Source of the DNA: Gammaproteobacteria bacterium
GTDB taxonomy: Bacteria; Pseudomonadota; Gammaproteobacteria; Pseudomonadales; Azotimanducaceae
Length of the DNA: 64,000 nt
Assembly: GCA_021773555.1 (NCBI GenBank)
Contig: JAJFKA010000009.1
Location: 21,922 to 85,921 of the forward strand
Reading direction: 5' to 3'
Shown one piece after another: positions 50,498-59,811 of this stretch. Positions within the stretch are counted from its first letter, which is position 1; each line of letters opens with the position of its first letter. A program made the position numbers and the translations under genes. A model generated the notes under the pieces. That model was given only the letters and a program-made list of their open reading frames with translations, searched no databases and was not told the origin of the DNA.

Positions 50498-52504
50498 ATG
50501 ACTTCGAGCCGCCTTGATACAGTTGTTTGCATTGCGATTTCCCTGATACTCGTGCTTGCCTACGGGTTCAGCATGCCAGGAGTTGTAACGTTCGAAGATG
50601 CGGGATTGTTTCTTGAGGTCTGTGAATTTAATGGCATTGCCCATCCACCGGGTTATCCGCTGTTCACGCTGGTCTGCGTGCCCTGGTTTCAGATGCCGTT
50701 TGATCCTGTGATTCTCGGTAATTCGTTGAGTGCGCTGTTCGCGGTACTGACCTGCCTTGTTGTCTATCACCTGGTAAGAAAAACTGGCCTCGGTGTGCCG
50801 GTTGCCTTTTCAGCGGCGGTCCTGCTTGGTTTATCCAGGGATTTCTGGGCACAGTCCATTGTCATCGAAGTGTATACGCTCAACACTTTATTGGTGGCGA
50901 TTGCGATCTACCTGGCAATCTGCTTCAAGGAACGACCGAAACGGCGATACCTGGTGTTGCTGGTACTTACCCTATCCTTCGGCTTATCAAATCACTGGCC
51001 GTTGGTTTTGTTGTCCTGTCCGGGCCTGCTGATCATCTGTCTGGCCAGACATGAAGCGCTGCTGATGCTGGCGAGGTCCCCGGTGACCTGGCTGCTGTGT
51101 TGCCTGGCAGTTGTTATCGGACTATCGCCGTACCTGGTTTTGCTGCTGAAGCCGGATCCGGTCTTCAGTTACTCGGGACCCATAAACACCCTGACGTCGT
51201 TTGTTGCCTATGTCGCGCGAGAAGCCTACCAGGGGGTTGATCAGTCGGCGACGGAGACTCTGCAGGACAAAATCCAGTTTCTTTTCTGGCTGCTGGAACA
51301 GGCGGCACGCCAGTACGGGCTGTTTTTCGGATTCATAGCGATTGTCGGCCTGACGGCTGGTCTGGTTGCAAACCGGTTCTTATTCGCCGGTCTCGCTGTC
51401 ATTGTTGCTGGCAATACAATTCTCCTGGTCTGGCTGCTGGGTTTTGAATTCGATTTCATCCACCAGGCGGTTTTCCGGCCCTATCCTCTGGTTGCCTGGT
51501 TATGTCTTGCCGTACTCATCGCCGAAGGATTGACTGTGATCGGCAGGACTGTCAAAGGATGGCCGCGCAGCAAGATAGTGTTTGTGGCGGGCATGATGCT
51601 CATTGTCGTGGTAACGAATGCCGGTTGGAATGATCGCCATAAAGACACACTGGCGAATGATTACGCCAGGTTCCTGCTCACCAGCCTGAAGCCGGAAGCC
51701 TCGCTTGTGGTTACTTCTGATCCCCAGATCGGTCCGATTTCCTATCTCCACCAGGTCGCAGGGGTTCGCCCGGATGTGAATCTTTATGAAGCGGAGAATC
51801 TCTTCCTTGGTGAGAAACTTCCCCGGGGCGATGTTGCACTCAAGCAGCGTTTCGTGGACACACTCTCGCCGCTGTATTCGGTGGGCATTCCCTGGCTGCC
51901 CACGGGCGTGGACTATGGATTATTCCTCGAGCACGTGTCGCCGGTGGCCGAAAAAACCGCTGGCAGTGGTGTGTTGCCAGGGCTCGATAAACTGGTCAAT
52001 CCGTTGGTGAAGCGTTTCCTGGACAAAGACATCAAAGACCCTAATACCCTGTACTTTGCGCATCAGCTATTACTCGCGCTCGGTGGGAATCTCACCACCT
52101 ATGCTTTCACGCAGCGAATTAAGGAATCAGAGGTTACGATACTGCGTCTGGTACAGGCAACATTTCCAGGCATGCTGGCGTCAATGTCCACTATCCTGGC
52201 CAATCCCGCTTACCCCATGCCCGATAATGTTTTGTTGGCAACAGCGCTGCCGTTTGACGGTCGTTTCGGACATGAGACGCCTGATCGGGAGATCGCTTCT
52301 TACTATTACATGATGGCCTATATACTGGCGTTTCCCGATGAGACTCTAATCCGAGACCCGCTGGCAGCGCTGGGATTTCTGGATCAGGGTGCAGCCCTGG
52401 TTCCGGGTCGTGGTAATCCAGGATTCTGCCTCAGGGTCGCGCTGCGAGCGGAGCTGGATTTGCAGCCAGCGATCGAAGCTCAAAGCGACTGCAATGTTCC
52501 TTAG
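50498..52504 (+). CDS. DUF2723 family (TMEM260-like) membrane glycosyltransferase
   Basis: This 668-residue protein has about 11 membrane segments, and its N-terminal part is typical of DUF2723: VVTFEDAGLFLEVCEFNGIA with HPPGYPLFTLV (first periplasmic loop, an Asp and a His-Pro-Pro-Gly-Tyr-Pro motif) followed by SVIVIEVYTLN-like AQSIVIEVYTLNTLLVA. The human homologue TMEM260 is a protein O-mannosyltransferase. A soluble periplasmic C-terminal region starts near residue 390. The last 4 bp overlap the convergent aminotransferase gene. Bacterial function is not established; periplasmic protein or glycan glycosylation is inferred. Confidence 0.85.
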   Translation: MTSSRLDTVVCIAISLILVLAYGFSMPGVVTFEDAGLFLEVCEFNGIAHPPGYPLFTLVCVPWFQMPFDPVILGNSLSALFAVLTCLVVYHLVRKTGLGVPVAFSAAVLLGLSRDFWAQSIVIEVYTLNTLLVAIAIYLAICFKERPKRRYLVLLVLTLSFGLSNHWPLVLLSCPGLLIICLARHEALLMLARSPVTWLLCCLAVVIGLSPYLVLLLKPDPVFSYSGPINTLTSFVAYVAREAYQGVDQSATETLQDKIQFLFWLLEQAARQYGLFFGFIAIVGLTAGLVANRFLFAGLAVIVAGNTILLVWLLGFEFDFIHQAVFRPYPLVAWLCLAVLIAEGLTVIGRTVKGWPRSKIVFVAGMMLIVVVTNAGWNDRHKDTLANDYARFLLTSLKPEASLVVTSDPQIGPISYLHQVAGVRPDVNLYEAENLFLGEKLPRGDVALKQRFVDTLSPLYSVGIPWLPTGVDYGLFLEHVSPVAEKTAGSGVLPGLDKLVNPLVKRFLDKDIKDPNTLYFAHQLLLALGGNLTTYAFTQRIKESEVTILRLVQATFPGMLASMSTILANPAYPMPDNVLLATALPFDGRFGHETPDREIASYYYMMAYILAFPDETLIRDPLAALGFLDQGAALVPGRGNPGFCLRVALRAELDLQPAIEAQSDCNVP

Positions 52505-53895
52505 CGCTTCGGTTTCTTCGCGTATTCAGCAACGGCTGCAACAAAATCATCCGCCTGTTTTGTTTTCACCATAATGTGCAGCGATGCCCGATTGGCATTC
52601 CAGTTTATTTCCGGGTGCGACACGTTGCGGATGTAGATTCTGTGCCTCGCCCACAGGGCTTCATTCAGTGCGACAGGATCGACTCCTTTGATTTTGAAGG
52701 AAACCAGCCCTGCGCAAAGACGTTCGTCCTCAGAGGAGTAGATCTGGCATCCAGGAATCTCCTGTAGTCCTGATCTCACCCGCGCCATTAGGAATCTGTC
52801 TCTGCGCTCGATGGCCTGTTGACCAATCCGGTTGTGAAAATTCAGTGCAGCATCGATGGTTACGCCGATTCCGTAGTTTGTCGAGCCATGCATTTCATAT
52901 TTCTCTGCAGTTTGAGCGCGACTGACCTGTGCATCAGAGGCTGGCTTGCCGTACAGGCTCAGGCCATTGACCGGTCCGGAATAGTTGCTTGGCCAGACAC
53001 GCTCAAGTACGTCTTCCCTGACCATCAGAAACCCCGTGAGTTGCCCGGCCAGCATCCATTTGTGGCAGGCCCCTGCATACATATCACAACCTAACGAGGC
53101 GATATCAAGATCCATCATGCCGGGTGGATGCGCGCCATCAACCAGCGTCAGAATACCTTTGGACCTCGCCATCTTGCAGATTTCTTCAACTGGCAGGACA
53201 CAACCGTCTGTGTAGTTAACGTGGCATAAACTTATCAATCGGGTTCGCGGTGTGATCGCCTGCTCAAAAGCGTCAACAATCACCGATGGAGACCTGGGTG
53301 GATGAAACTGCGGCGCGGAAAGATCCACCATAACCGGGATCGTGCCCTGCCTTGCACAACGCAGGTTAATGGGCTGCCCGCCACTGGAATGATCGTGATT
53401 CGTGTATATGATTTCGTCACCCGGTTTCATGTCAGGCCCGAAGGTACCGGTGACCATACCCTCGGTTGTATTGTTGGTCAGAGCGATCTCACCTGGCTTG
53501 CAGCCGACAAATTTTGCGAGCTTAAGCCGAACAGCGGACTTGAAATCAGCGTTGTAAACATGTGCTGCGTAACTCAGCCGGTCCTGATTCGCGAGTTTAA
53601 TCGAATCGATTTGTGCCCGATAAACGGCGACAGGAGATGGCCCCCGGGTGCCGGTATTCATGTAGGTAACATCAGGGCGAATGAGAAACTGATCAGCAAT
53701 GTGATTCCAGTAGGAATCATTATCTGGTGCCGCCATGGCGCTGTCAGGGAGTACCGGTTTGGCGGTCGCGCTTTCAGAGATCAATCCCGCGGACAAGGTC
53801 CCTGCAGCGACAGCGCCAAGAAAGTCGCGACGTGACAGTCGAGCAGGATCCTCATATCGCGCATCCAAATCCGGTCGTACTAAAAGCTGATCCAT
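52501..53895 (-). CDS. Tat-exported class V aminotransferase (isopenicillin N epimerase-like)
   Basis: This 464-residue protein has a twin-arginine signal ARLSRRDFLGAVAAGTLSAG near residue 20. The PLP-binding domain contains ALTNNTTEGMVTG near residue 150, ILTLVDGAHPPGMMDLD (Asp) and MYAGACHKWMLAGQL with the Schiff-base Lys near residue 280. It resembles the periplasmic isopenicillin N epimerase-like/selenocysteine lyase-like group. Export of a PLP enzyme folded with cofactor fits the Tat route. The reaction is unknown. It is divergent from the DUF5916 barrel gene. Confidence 0.92.
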   Translation of the reverse strand: MDQLLVRPDLDARYEDPARLSRRDFLGAVAAGTLSAGLISESATAKPVLPDSAMAAPDNDSYWNHIADQFLIRPDVTYMNTGTRGPSPVAVYRAQIDSIKLANQDRLSYAAHVYNADFKSAVRLKLAKFVGCKPGEIALTNNTTEGMVTGTFGPDMKPGDEIIYTNHDHSSGGQPINLRCARQGTIPVMVDLSAPQFHPPRSPSVIVDAFEQAITPRTRLISLCHVNYTDGCVLPVEEICKMARSKGILTLVDGAHPPGMMDLDIASLGCDMYAGACHKWMLAGQLTGFLMVREDVLERVWPSNYSGPVNGLSLYGKPASDAQVSRAQTAEKYEMHGSTNYGIGVTIDAALNFHNRIGQQAIERRDRFLMARVRSGLQEIPGCQIYSSEDERLCAGLVSFKIKGVDPVALNEALWARHRIYIRNVSHPEINWNANRASLHIMVKTKQADDFVAAVAEYAKKPKR

Positions 53896-53983
53896 CCTTT
53901 GCCGCCTCTTTAGAAGTCATCGCAGGTGTCATGGTATTCTATCCGGGCCGAAGCTGTCCAAGTTAAAAAATTGAGGTGTGCTG

Positions 53984-56170
53984 TTGAAAATAGTGATGTT
54001 AGTGCTGATCCTGATGGTTTTCGCTGAGGGGCTTAATGCCGCCACGCAGGACAAACCGGTTTCTACGGCTAAGGCTTTTCTCTCGGCACCGAGACTTGAC
54101 GGCGATGTGCGCAATGATCCTGCGTGGGCGGGCGCAGTTCCGATGAGCAACTTCACGCAGATCAGACCCGCTGAGGGGCGAGAAGCAACGCAGCGTACTG
54201 AGGTCTTCATCGGTTTTACAGAAGATACCCTCTATATTGGCGCAATCTGTTACGACGATGACCCTGACGGCATCGTCGTAACAGATTCTCGTCGTGATGC
54301 GGATCTTTCAGATGCAGACAGCATTCAAATCATCATTGACAGTTTTCAGGATCAGCAAAATGGGCTTGTGTTTGGAACCAATCCAGCGGGGATTGAATAT
54401 GACGGCCAGGTAACGAAGGGAGGCGAGGGTTCCTTTGGATCAGGCGGCGGCGGCTTTAACCTCAATTGGGACACAAACTGGGAGGTTAAAACGGAGATTG
54501 GCAGCTACGGCTGGAGTATGGAAATGGCGATCCCTTTCACTTCGCTCCGATATAGCAGTGCGCGACTGCAGACCTGGGGAATCAACATTGAACGTAACAT
54601 CCCGAGAACCAATGAGATAGTCTACTGGTCCCCCCTTGAACGGCAATATAATCTCTACCGCATCTCAGATGCGGGTTCGGTCCAGGGTATACACGTTCCC
54701 GCGCAGCGAAATTTGAAGTTTATTCCTTATGTATTGGCAAAAAGAGAGCAGGGTGGGGGAATAGCCGGCAACTCGGATTATGAAGCTGGTTTTGATTCTA
54801 AGTATTCGATCACGCCAGGCCTGACTCTGGATGTCACCTATAACACGGACTTCGCCCAGGTGGAGGTTGATGAACTACAGGTCAACCTGGATCGATTCAG
54901 TCTGTTTCTGCCGGAGCAACGGCCATTTTTTCTGGAGAATGCTGACCAGTTTTCAGTTGGCGTCAGCAGCGCTGTAGAACTGTTTTTCAGCCGTCGTATT
55001 GGCATTGGACCAAATGGCGTTCCGATTCCCATCGTTGGAGGTGCTCGCCTATCAGGAAAGATTGGTGATAAAACAAACGTTGGTTTCCTGCAAATGCGCT
55101 CTGAACGGGTAAAAGGGGTGGCGCCCGAAAATGACTACACGGTGGCCAGAGTCAGCCAGGAGTTTGGAAACAGGTCTTCAGTTGGCGCTATGTTTGTTAA
55201 TCGCGAGGGCGATGGCAGCATCATTGGTGACAAGCATAATGATTACAACAGGACATATGCAATTGATGGGCGGATGGGACTGGGTACCAGCGGCACAGTG
55301 TCGGGATTTCTCGCCAGGACGAGTACGCCCGGGCGTGACGGTAAGGATCATGCGTTACGCATTCGGGGCGACTTCAGCTCTGAGGCGTGGATTTCAAGGA
55401 TTCATTACACAGAAGTGGGAGCTGATTTTAATCCAGAAGTTGGCTTTCTCTCGAGACGAGATTATCGACAGCTTGAACTGTTTGCTATGCGCCGGTATCG
55501 CCCTTCGGACATGCGCGGTCTATACGAGATAAGACCTCACATCGCGTATCGCACTTTTCGTAATTTTGATGGCTTTCACACCACCAGCTTTACCCATGTC
55601 GATACCCACTGGGAATGGGAAAACAGAACAGAAATCCATACCGGGGTAAATCTGTTTCATGAAGGTGTACTGACGCCGTTTGAAATTGCAGACGGTATCA
55701 CCGTTCCGGCGAATAGTTATGATGACCAGGAAGTAGCACTCGTTTTCATAACGGATCAGAGTGCGCCGCTAAATCTGCGACTTGATGTAGCCGTCGGGGG
55801 ACTTTTTGGTGGTGACCGGGTTGAGATAAAACCAACCATCGGCTATCGCATAGGCCAGACTTTTTCATCCGAATTGTCGTGGATACATGACGAGATAGAT
55901 CTGGGGCCAGGACGGGATTTCACGATTGATGTAGGTCGATTACGCCTGTCCTACTCGTTTACGCCGAAGATATCTCTCCAGGCCCTTGTACAGTACGATA
56001 AACTGTCATCAGTGGTGGCAACCAACGTGAGGTTCGCGTGGCTGGTCTCGGCAGACACTGGTCTGTATCTGGTATACAACGAAGTGGATGATGACAGTCG
56101 TTTTGCGCCGGCAGAACCCAGGGGCGAATTCATCCTGAAGTATAACCACGTGTTTGATCTGTTGCGTTGA
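53984..56170 (+). CDS. DUF5916 protein: CBM9-like domain plus outer-membrane barrel
   Basis: The TTG at 53984 lies 7 bases after GAGG and gives the signal peptide MKIVMLVLILMVFAEGLNA; the GTG at 53978 is too close to it. The protein of 728 residues starts with a CBM9-like beta-sandwich (APRLDGDVRNDPAWAGA, residues 30-200, with FIGFTEDTLYIGAICYDDDP). It then has a DUF5916 barrel whose strands alternate to the C-terminal HVFDLLR. Members are common in marine Gammaproteobacteria and Bacteroidetes and are thought to sit in the outer membrane; function is unknown. Its 3' end overlaps the hybrid kinase gene by 41 bp. Confidence 0.88.
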   Translation: MKIVMLVLILMVFAEGLNAATQDKPVSTAKAFLSAPRLDGDVRNDPAWAGAVPMSNFTQIRPAEGREATQRTEVFIGFTEDTLYIGAICYDDDPDGIVVTDSRRDADLSDADSIQIIIDSFQDQQNGLVFGTNPAGIEYDGQVTKGGEGSFGSGGGGFNLNWDTNWEVKTEIGSYGWSMEMAIPFTSLRYSSARLQTWGINIERNIPRTNEIVYWSPLERQYNLYRISDAGSVQGIHVPAQRNLKFIPYVLAKREQGGGIAGNSDYEAGFDSKYSITPGLTLDVTYNTDFAQVEVDELQVNLDRFSLFLPEQRPFFLENADQFSVGVSSAVELFFSRRIGIGPNGVPIPIVGGARLSGKIGDKTNVGFLQMRSERVKGVAPENDYTVARVSQEFGNRSSVGAMFVNREGDGSIIGDKHNDYNRTYAIDGRMGLGTSGTVSGFLARTSTPGRDGKDHALRIRGDFSSEAWISRIHYTEVGADFNPEVGFLSRRDYRQLELFAMRRYRPSDMRGLYEIRPHIAYRTFRNFDGFHTTSFTHVDTHWEWENRTEIHTGVNLFHEGVLTPFEIADGITVPANSYDDQEVALVFITDQSAPLNLRLDVAVGGLFGGDRVEIKPTIGYRIGQTFSSELSWIHDEIDLGPGRDFTIDVGRLRLSYSFTPKISLQALVQYDKLSSVVATNVRFAWLVSADTGLYLVYNEVDDDSRFAPAEPRGEFILKYNHVFDLLR

Positions 56171-58382
56171 AGTACGATCCGTTCAGCATTTCGCGAACGC
56201 GTTTTTCAAGGGTATCCGCCATATAGGGTTTTTTCAGGAAGGTGGATGCAGGATGATTCGCAAGCCTTTGCAGTGCGTCGTTTTCGTTGTACCCGCTCGA
56301 GAGTATGACCGGTAGCTGCGGTCGCATAGCTTTAATTTCATCGATGACTTCAAATCCAGTCTTGCCAGGCATCATGACATCCAGGATGGCCATGACGAGT
56401 TCCGCCTGGTGCTCATGGAATAGTGTGATTGCCTCGAGTCCGTCTGCGGCAGTGATAACTTCGTAACCCGCTTTCGACAACACCATTTCTGCCAGGTTAC
56501 AGATATCTTTTTCATCGTCTGCGAAGAGAATTTTACCCGCCGCGCGCAAACTGATGGTCTGTGCTGGCACGGGTACGGATTCCAGCAGCGCGCTGCTCAC
56601 AGGCAGCAGTACGGAAACTGTTGTGCCGACGCCGGGAATTGAGTCAATGGAAATTGAACCATGATGCCCTTTAACGATGCCGAGTACGGCCGATAAGCCA
56701 AGTCCTCGCCCGGCAGCCTTTGTTGTGAAAAATGGATCAAATATTTTTTCTATGGTTGCCTCATTCATGCCTGAGCCCGTATCGATAACCTTGATACAGG
56801 CGTACTGTCCAGGCGGCAGGTTTGTATTGTTGTAGGCGCGCCGGTTGTTTTCCGGTTCAATCACGATGGTACTGGTCCCCAATGTTATGGTCCCTGCCTG
56901 ATCTCCAATAGCCTCCCCTGCGTTAGTGATGAGGTTCAGGACAATTTGTCTGATCTGGGTGATATCGCCCTTAATAACAGGTCGTGACCCGTCCAGTTCG
57001 TAATGCACCCGGGCGTTCGACGGGGTGCCGACCAGCAACAACTTGCCCATGTTTGAAACCAGGTCTTCCAAATCAAACGGTTCAATCAGGAACTGACCCT
57101 TGCCTGAATATGCAAGGAGTTGCGAGCAAAGATCCGACGCCCGGTCGGCCGTGGTCAGCAGGTTGTCGAGCAGTGCAGTAGCAGCGTTGCTCAAGCCACT
57201 CGATCGTCGCGCAATGTCGGCATCGAGCACAATTACGTGCAGCAGGTTGTTAAAATCATGAGCGATGCCGCCGGCCATAAGACCGAGGCTTTCCAGCTTC
57301 TGGGTATCCTTGAGCTTCTCGTTAAGCGCCTGCTGGCGACGTGCATGTATCATCTTTTCTGAAACATCTACCAGAACTCCTGTCAGGGTTCTGGTGCTGG
57401 CGGAATCGGGACTGCCTGATTCTGCAGCTAACAGCCAGGTCTGGTTGCCATCTCCTCGTAACCGGAACTCACCATTAAGCGTTCGGCTCTCACCCTTCAG
57501 AATCTGCTGCATCGCTGATGACAGAATTTCCCTGTCCGGTGCGACCATCAGCGTCAGTAACTGGTCCCAGTTTTCTGGTCGCTTGTTGATGGCGGCTTTC
57601 GAGAGAATTTCCGGGGATATCTCAACGGCCATGCTGATGAGATCAACTTTGAGAATGCCGGCTCCTGCAGCTTCCAGCGCCAGGCGTTCAATCTGGGCGC
57701 TGCGGGTACTGTCACTCTGGGCTCTGATTCGCTCGGTGACAGCCTGATTCAATTCCCGGTTAATCTCGTTCATTCGAGCGTGTGCGGCTTGAATTTCCTG
57801 CAAGTGCTCGAAGGTGAAACGGATACTTTGACGATAGGAACTGCTGATGCCGTCGGTCATCAGCGCCATGATGGTCATCAACATCCAGAGGGTCACGACG
57901 GAGCGATAGCCGATGTCGACATCCTTGTACACCACGATTGCCCATGCAGTGGCAAGGGTAATCAGAACTGTTGTTAAGTAAACCAGCCAGAACTGGCTGC
58001 GTTTTGGTAGAAACCCTGCCAGCCCGATAGGAAGAAACATGATCGCCATCATCTGCATGTTACCAGGGGCTTCCATCAGTACTGTGTAGGGTGTGATGAT
58101 TAACGAGAAGGAGATTACCGCGACGAACGTCTGGATGACCCAACCTCGTTGCAGCGCGTAGATCAGTCCGATGATGACGATGATCACCACTAGATTGCGT
58201 AGAAACGGCTCCATCACATCACCCGAAGTGGAAAAGCCAGGAAGGAAGAGAATCAACAATATTGCGACGAATGTCATGATAGCGACTGTGCGTAGAACAC
58301 TCGCGAGCAACTCAGCCTGACGTGACAGAATCAGATCGTCAGCGGTTTCGTAGTTAGTTGCTCGTGTTTTCTCGCTGGACAC
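56130..58382 (-). CDS. Membrane hybrid histidine kinase with receiver domain
   Basis: I start at the GTG at 58382 (VSSEKTRATNYE); the frame is open upstream to 58496 but overlaps a small gene there. The protein of about 750 residues has six membrane helices (residues 35-175), a coiled coil, a PAS-like domain, a HisKA domain with LMAGGIAHDFNNLLHVIV (phospho-accepting His), HATPase motifs (LNLITNAGEAIG, IDTGSGM, GRGLGLSAVLGIV) and a C-terminal receiver domain with the phospho-Asp in LVMAILDVMMPGKTG. No cognate regulator is adjacent. The signal sensed is unknown. Confidence 0.92.
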   Translation of the reverse strand: MSSEKTRATNYETADDLILSRQAELLASVLRTVAIMTFVAILLILFLPGFSTSGDVMEPFLRNLVVIIVIIGLIYALQRGWVIQTFVAVISFSLIITPYTVLMEAPGNMQMMAIMFLPIGLAGFLPKRSQFWLVYLTTVLITLATAWAIVVYKDVDIGYRSVVTLWMLMTIMALMTDGISSSYRQSIRFTFEHLQEIQAAHARMNEINRELNQAVTERIRAQSDSTRSAQIERLALEAAGAGILKVDLISMAVEISPEILSKAAINKRPENWDQLLTLMVAPDREILSSAMQQILKGESRTLNGEFRLRGDGNQTWLLAAESGSPDSASTRTLTGVLVDVSEKMIHARRQQALNEKLKDTQKLESLGLMAGGIAHDFNNLLHVIVLDADIARRSSGLSNAATALLDNLLTTADRASDLCSQLLAYSGKGQFLIEPFDLEDLVSNMGKLLLVGTPSNARVHYELDGSRPVIKGDITQIRQIVLNLITNAGEAIGDQAGTITLGTSTIVIEPENNRRAYNNTNLPPGQYACIKVIDTGSGMNEATIEKIFDPFFTTKAAGRGLGLSAVLGIVKGHHGSISIDSIPGVGTTVSVLLPVSSALLESVPVPAQTISLRAAGKILFADDEKDICNLAEMVLSKAGYEVITAADGLEAITLFHEHQAELVMAILDVMMPGKTGFEVIDEIKAMRPQLPVILSSGYNENDALQRLANHPASTFLKKPYMADTLEKRVREMLNGSYFNATDQTRGYTSG

Positions 58383-58608
58383 CTGAGTCCGAATTATTGC
58401 TGAGTTGCGTACAAGATGAACCGATTCGGGTGGATTGTAAATAAGCGAAACCGTCGCCACGTTGTGGGCCTCGCGTTTCTGCCTTGTTAGTGACAACAGT
58501 CATCTCGCTGATTGTTGTGGTTGAGGTTTTTGGACTTGCATCGACCTGTTTGTAGGCGATGAATGCGATCAGCAATACACTCCATTTCAAAAAGTTTCTC
58601 AAATCCAT
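58354..58608 (-). CDS. Small secreted protein of unknown function
   Basis: An ATG at 58608 is preceded by GGGGAG at 6-base spacing, a strong ribosome binding site. The 84-residue product begins with a signal peptide (MDLRNFLKWSVLLIAFIAYK) and has a Thr/Ser-rich mature part with SKTSTTT-like PKTSTTTISEMTVV and ends QRENTSN. I recognise no family. It overlaps the start region of the hybrid kinase in another frame, so the two are likely coupled; this is part of why I set the kinase start downstream. Confidence 0.5.
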   Translation of the reverse strand: MDLRNFLKWSVLLIAFIAYKQVDASPKTSTTTISEMTVVTNKAETRGPQRGDGFAYLQSTRIGSSCTQLSNNSDSGVQRENTSN

Positions 58609-58823
58609 TTTGATCTCCCCGGATGACAGCCCTCTAAGGACAATCCGCCGTTGTTTTGAGCGGGTAGTCAAGATAGTTGATTTGGTGTGGGTATTAATTG
58701 AATCCCGTCACAAAACGAGCGACGCCATCACCGTCGGTCAGGTAATTCGGACAGGTGGACTATGCAGGTGGACGATAAGGTTGCTGAGAAGCAGTCGGAA
58801 GGTTGTGACGAAGGTTAGTTTTG

Positions 58824-59702
58824 CTAACCCAGAGCCAGAACCAGCAGCAGAGGAATGATGGGAATCAGGTAAGCATAACTTCGATTCACGTAGGCGCGTG
58901 TGTAGCGTGGTTTGAACTTGATCGCATTGTTGTAATCGCGAATCGCCAGATGATCGGTGCCTGCTTTTTTGTACAGCAGTCCGCGGTTGTAAAATGCTTG
59001 TGCATGATCAGGTTGCAACTCGATAACCCTTGAGTAGTCAGCGATAGCAGCAGCCTCCTGATCAGTCTGCTGGAAAGCCAGCGCCCTGGAAAAATAGACT
59101 TCTGTGTATTCAGGATTGATTTCCAGCGCCTGCTGATAGTCCGCGAGTGATGATTTTTCATCATGTATCTGATGATAGGCGCGACCACGATGGTAGTAGA
59201 TGGTTGCCAGTTCTTCAGAGTCGTCTGCGTACAGAATCGCGTTACTGTAGTCCGCAATCGACAAAGCATGCTTACCTTTTCCTTCATGGGCGAATGCACG
59301 GAAGTAATAGGCCTGCATGTATTCCGGATCTAGTCGCAGCGCTTCATTGAAGTCTTCAAGTGCCTTCTTATAGTCGCCCTGTTCTGTATAGCTTAATCCG
59401 CGGTTGGCAAAGGCCGTAACGTAGTTAGGTGCAGTCTCAATAGCGTTGGTGTACTCGCGAATCGACTTTCGGTGGTCACCATGTTCGTAATGGGTCAGCC
59501 CGAGTAACAGGTAGGTTCTGGCAATTCGGCTTAATTCTTCGTCCAGACACGCGTTCAGAATTTCCATGGCATCGTCGAGCCTGTTCTCCATACGCGCCTT
59601 GTTGGCTTCATCGTTACAGGTTGCGTAAGTGCTGGAAACGACCGTAAGTGCGGTTATTAACAGGAGCGTTTTGAATATGTTCTTAAAATCCTGGTTCAAC
59701 AT
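58824..59702 (-). CDS. Secreted TPR protein
   Basis: From the ATG at 59702 this is a 292-residue protein with an N-terminal signal/anchor (IFKTLLLITALTVVSSTYA) and six tetratricopeptide repeats from residue 60 to 265, for example AIETAPNYVTAFANRGLSYT and ALEINPEYTEVYFSRALAFQ. It ends with a short hydrophobic segment YLIPIIPLLLVLALG that could be a membrane or sorting tail. It probably scaffolds a periplasmic complex. It precedes the SDR gene with a 110-bp gap and is transcribed in the same direction. Confidence 0.85.
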   Translation of the reverse strand: MLNQDFKNIFKTLLLITALTVVSSTYATCNDEANKARMENRLDDAMEILNACLDEELSRIARTYLLLGLTHYEHGDHRKSIREYTNAIETAPNYVTAFANRGLSYTEQGDYKKALEDFNEALRLDPEYMQAYYFRAFAHEGKGKHALSIADYSNAILYADDSEELATIYYHRGRAYHQIHDEKSSLADYQQALEINPEYTEVYFSRALAFQQTDQEAAAIADYSRVIELQPDHAQAFYNRGLLYKKAGTDHLAIRDYNNAIKFKPRYTRAYVNRSYAYLIPIIPLLLVLALG

Positions 59703-59811
59703 GCTTTCAGTGTTCTTCAGTTGTTTACGTGGAATTGTCAGCCTGTGAACTTTACACGGGTTTTTGTGCTTATCAACCCTTTGAGAACCGGGTTTGGTGT
59801 TCCGAGCGCCG

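Noticed and set aside
58383..58496. N-terminal extension of the hybrid kinase to 58496
   Set aside because: It would start with TTG without a ribosome binding site and overlap the small secreted protein, whose start has a strong ribosome binding site.
58813..58829. Hairpin GGTTAG/CTAACC at the TPR gene stop as a terminator
   Set aside because: The stem is only 6 bp and no T-run follows it on the minus strand.
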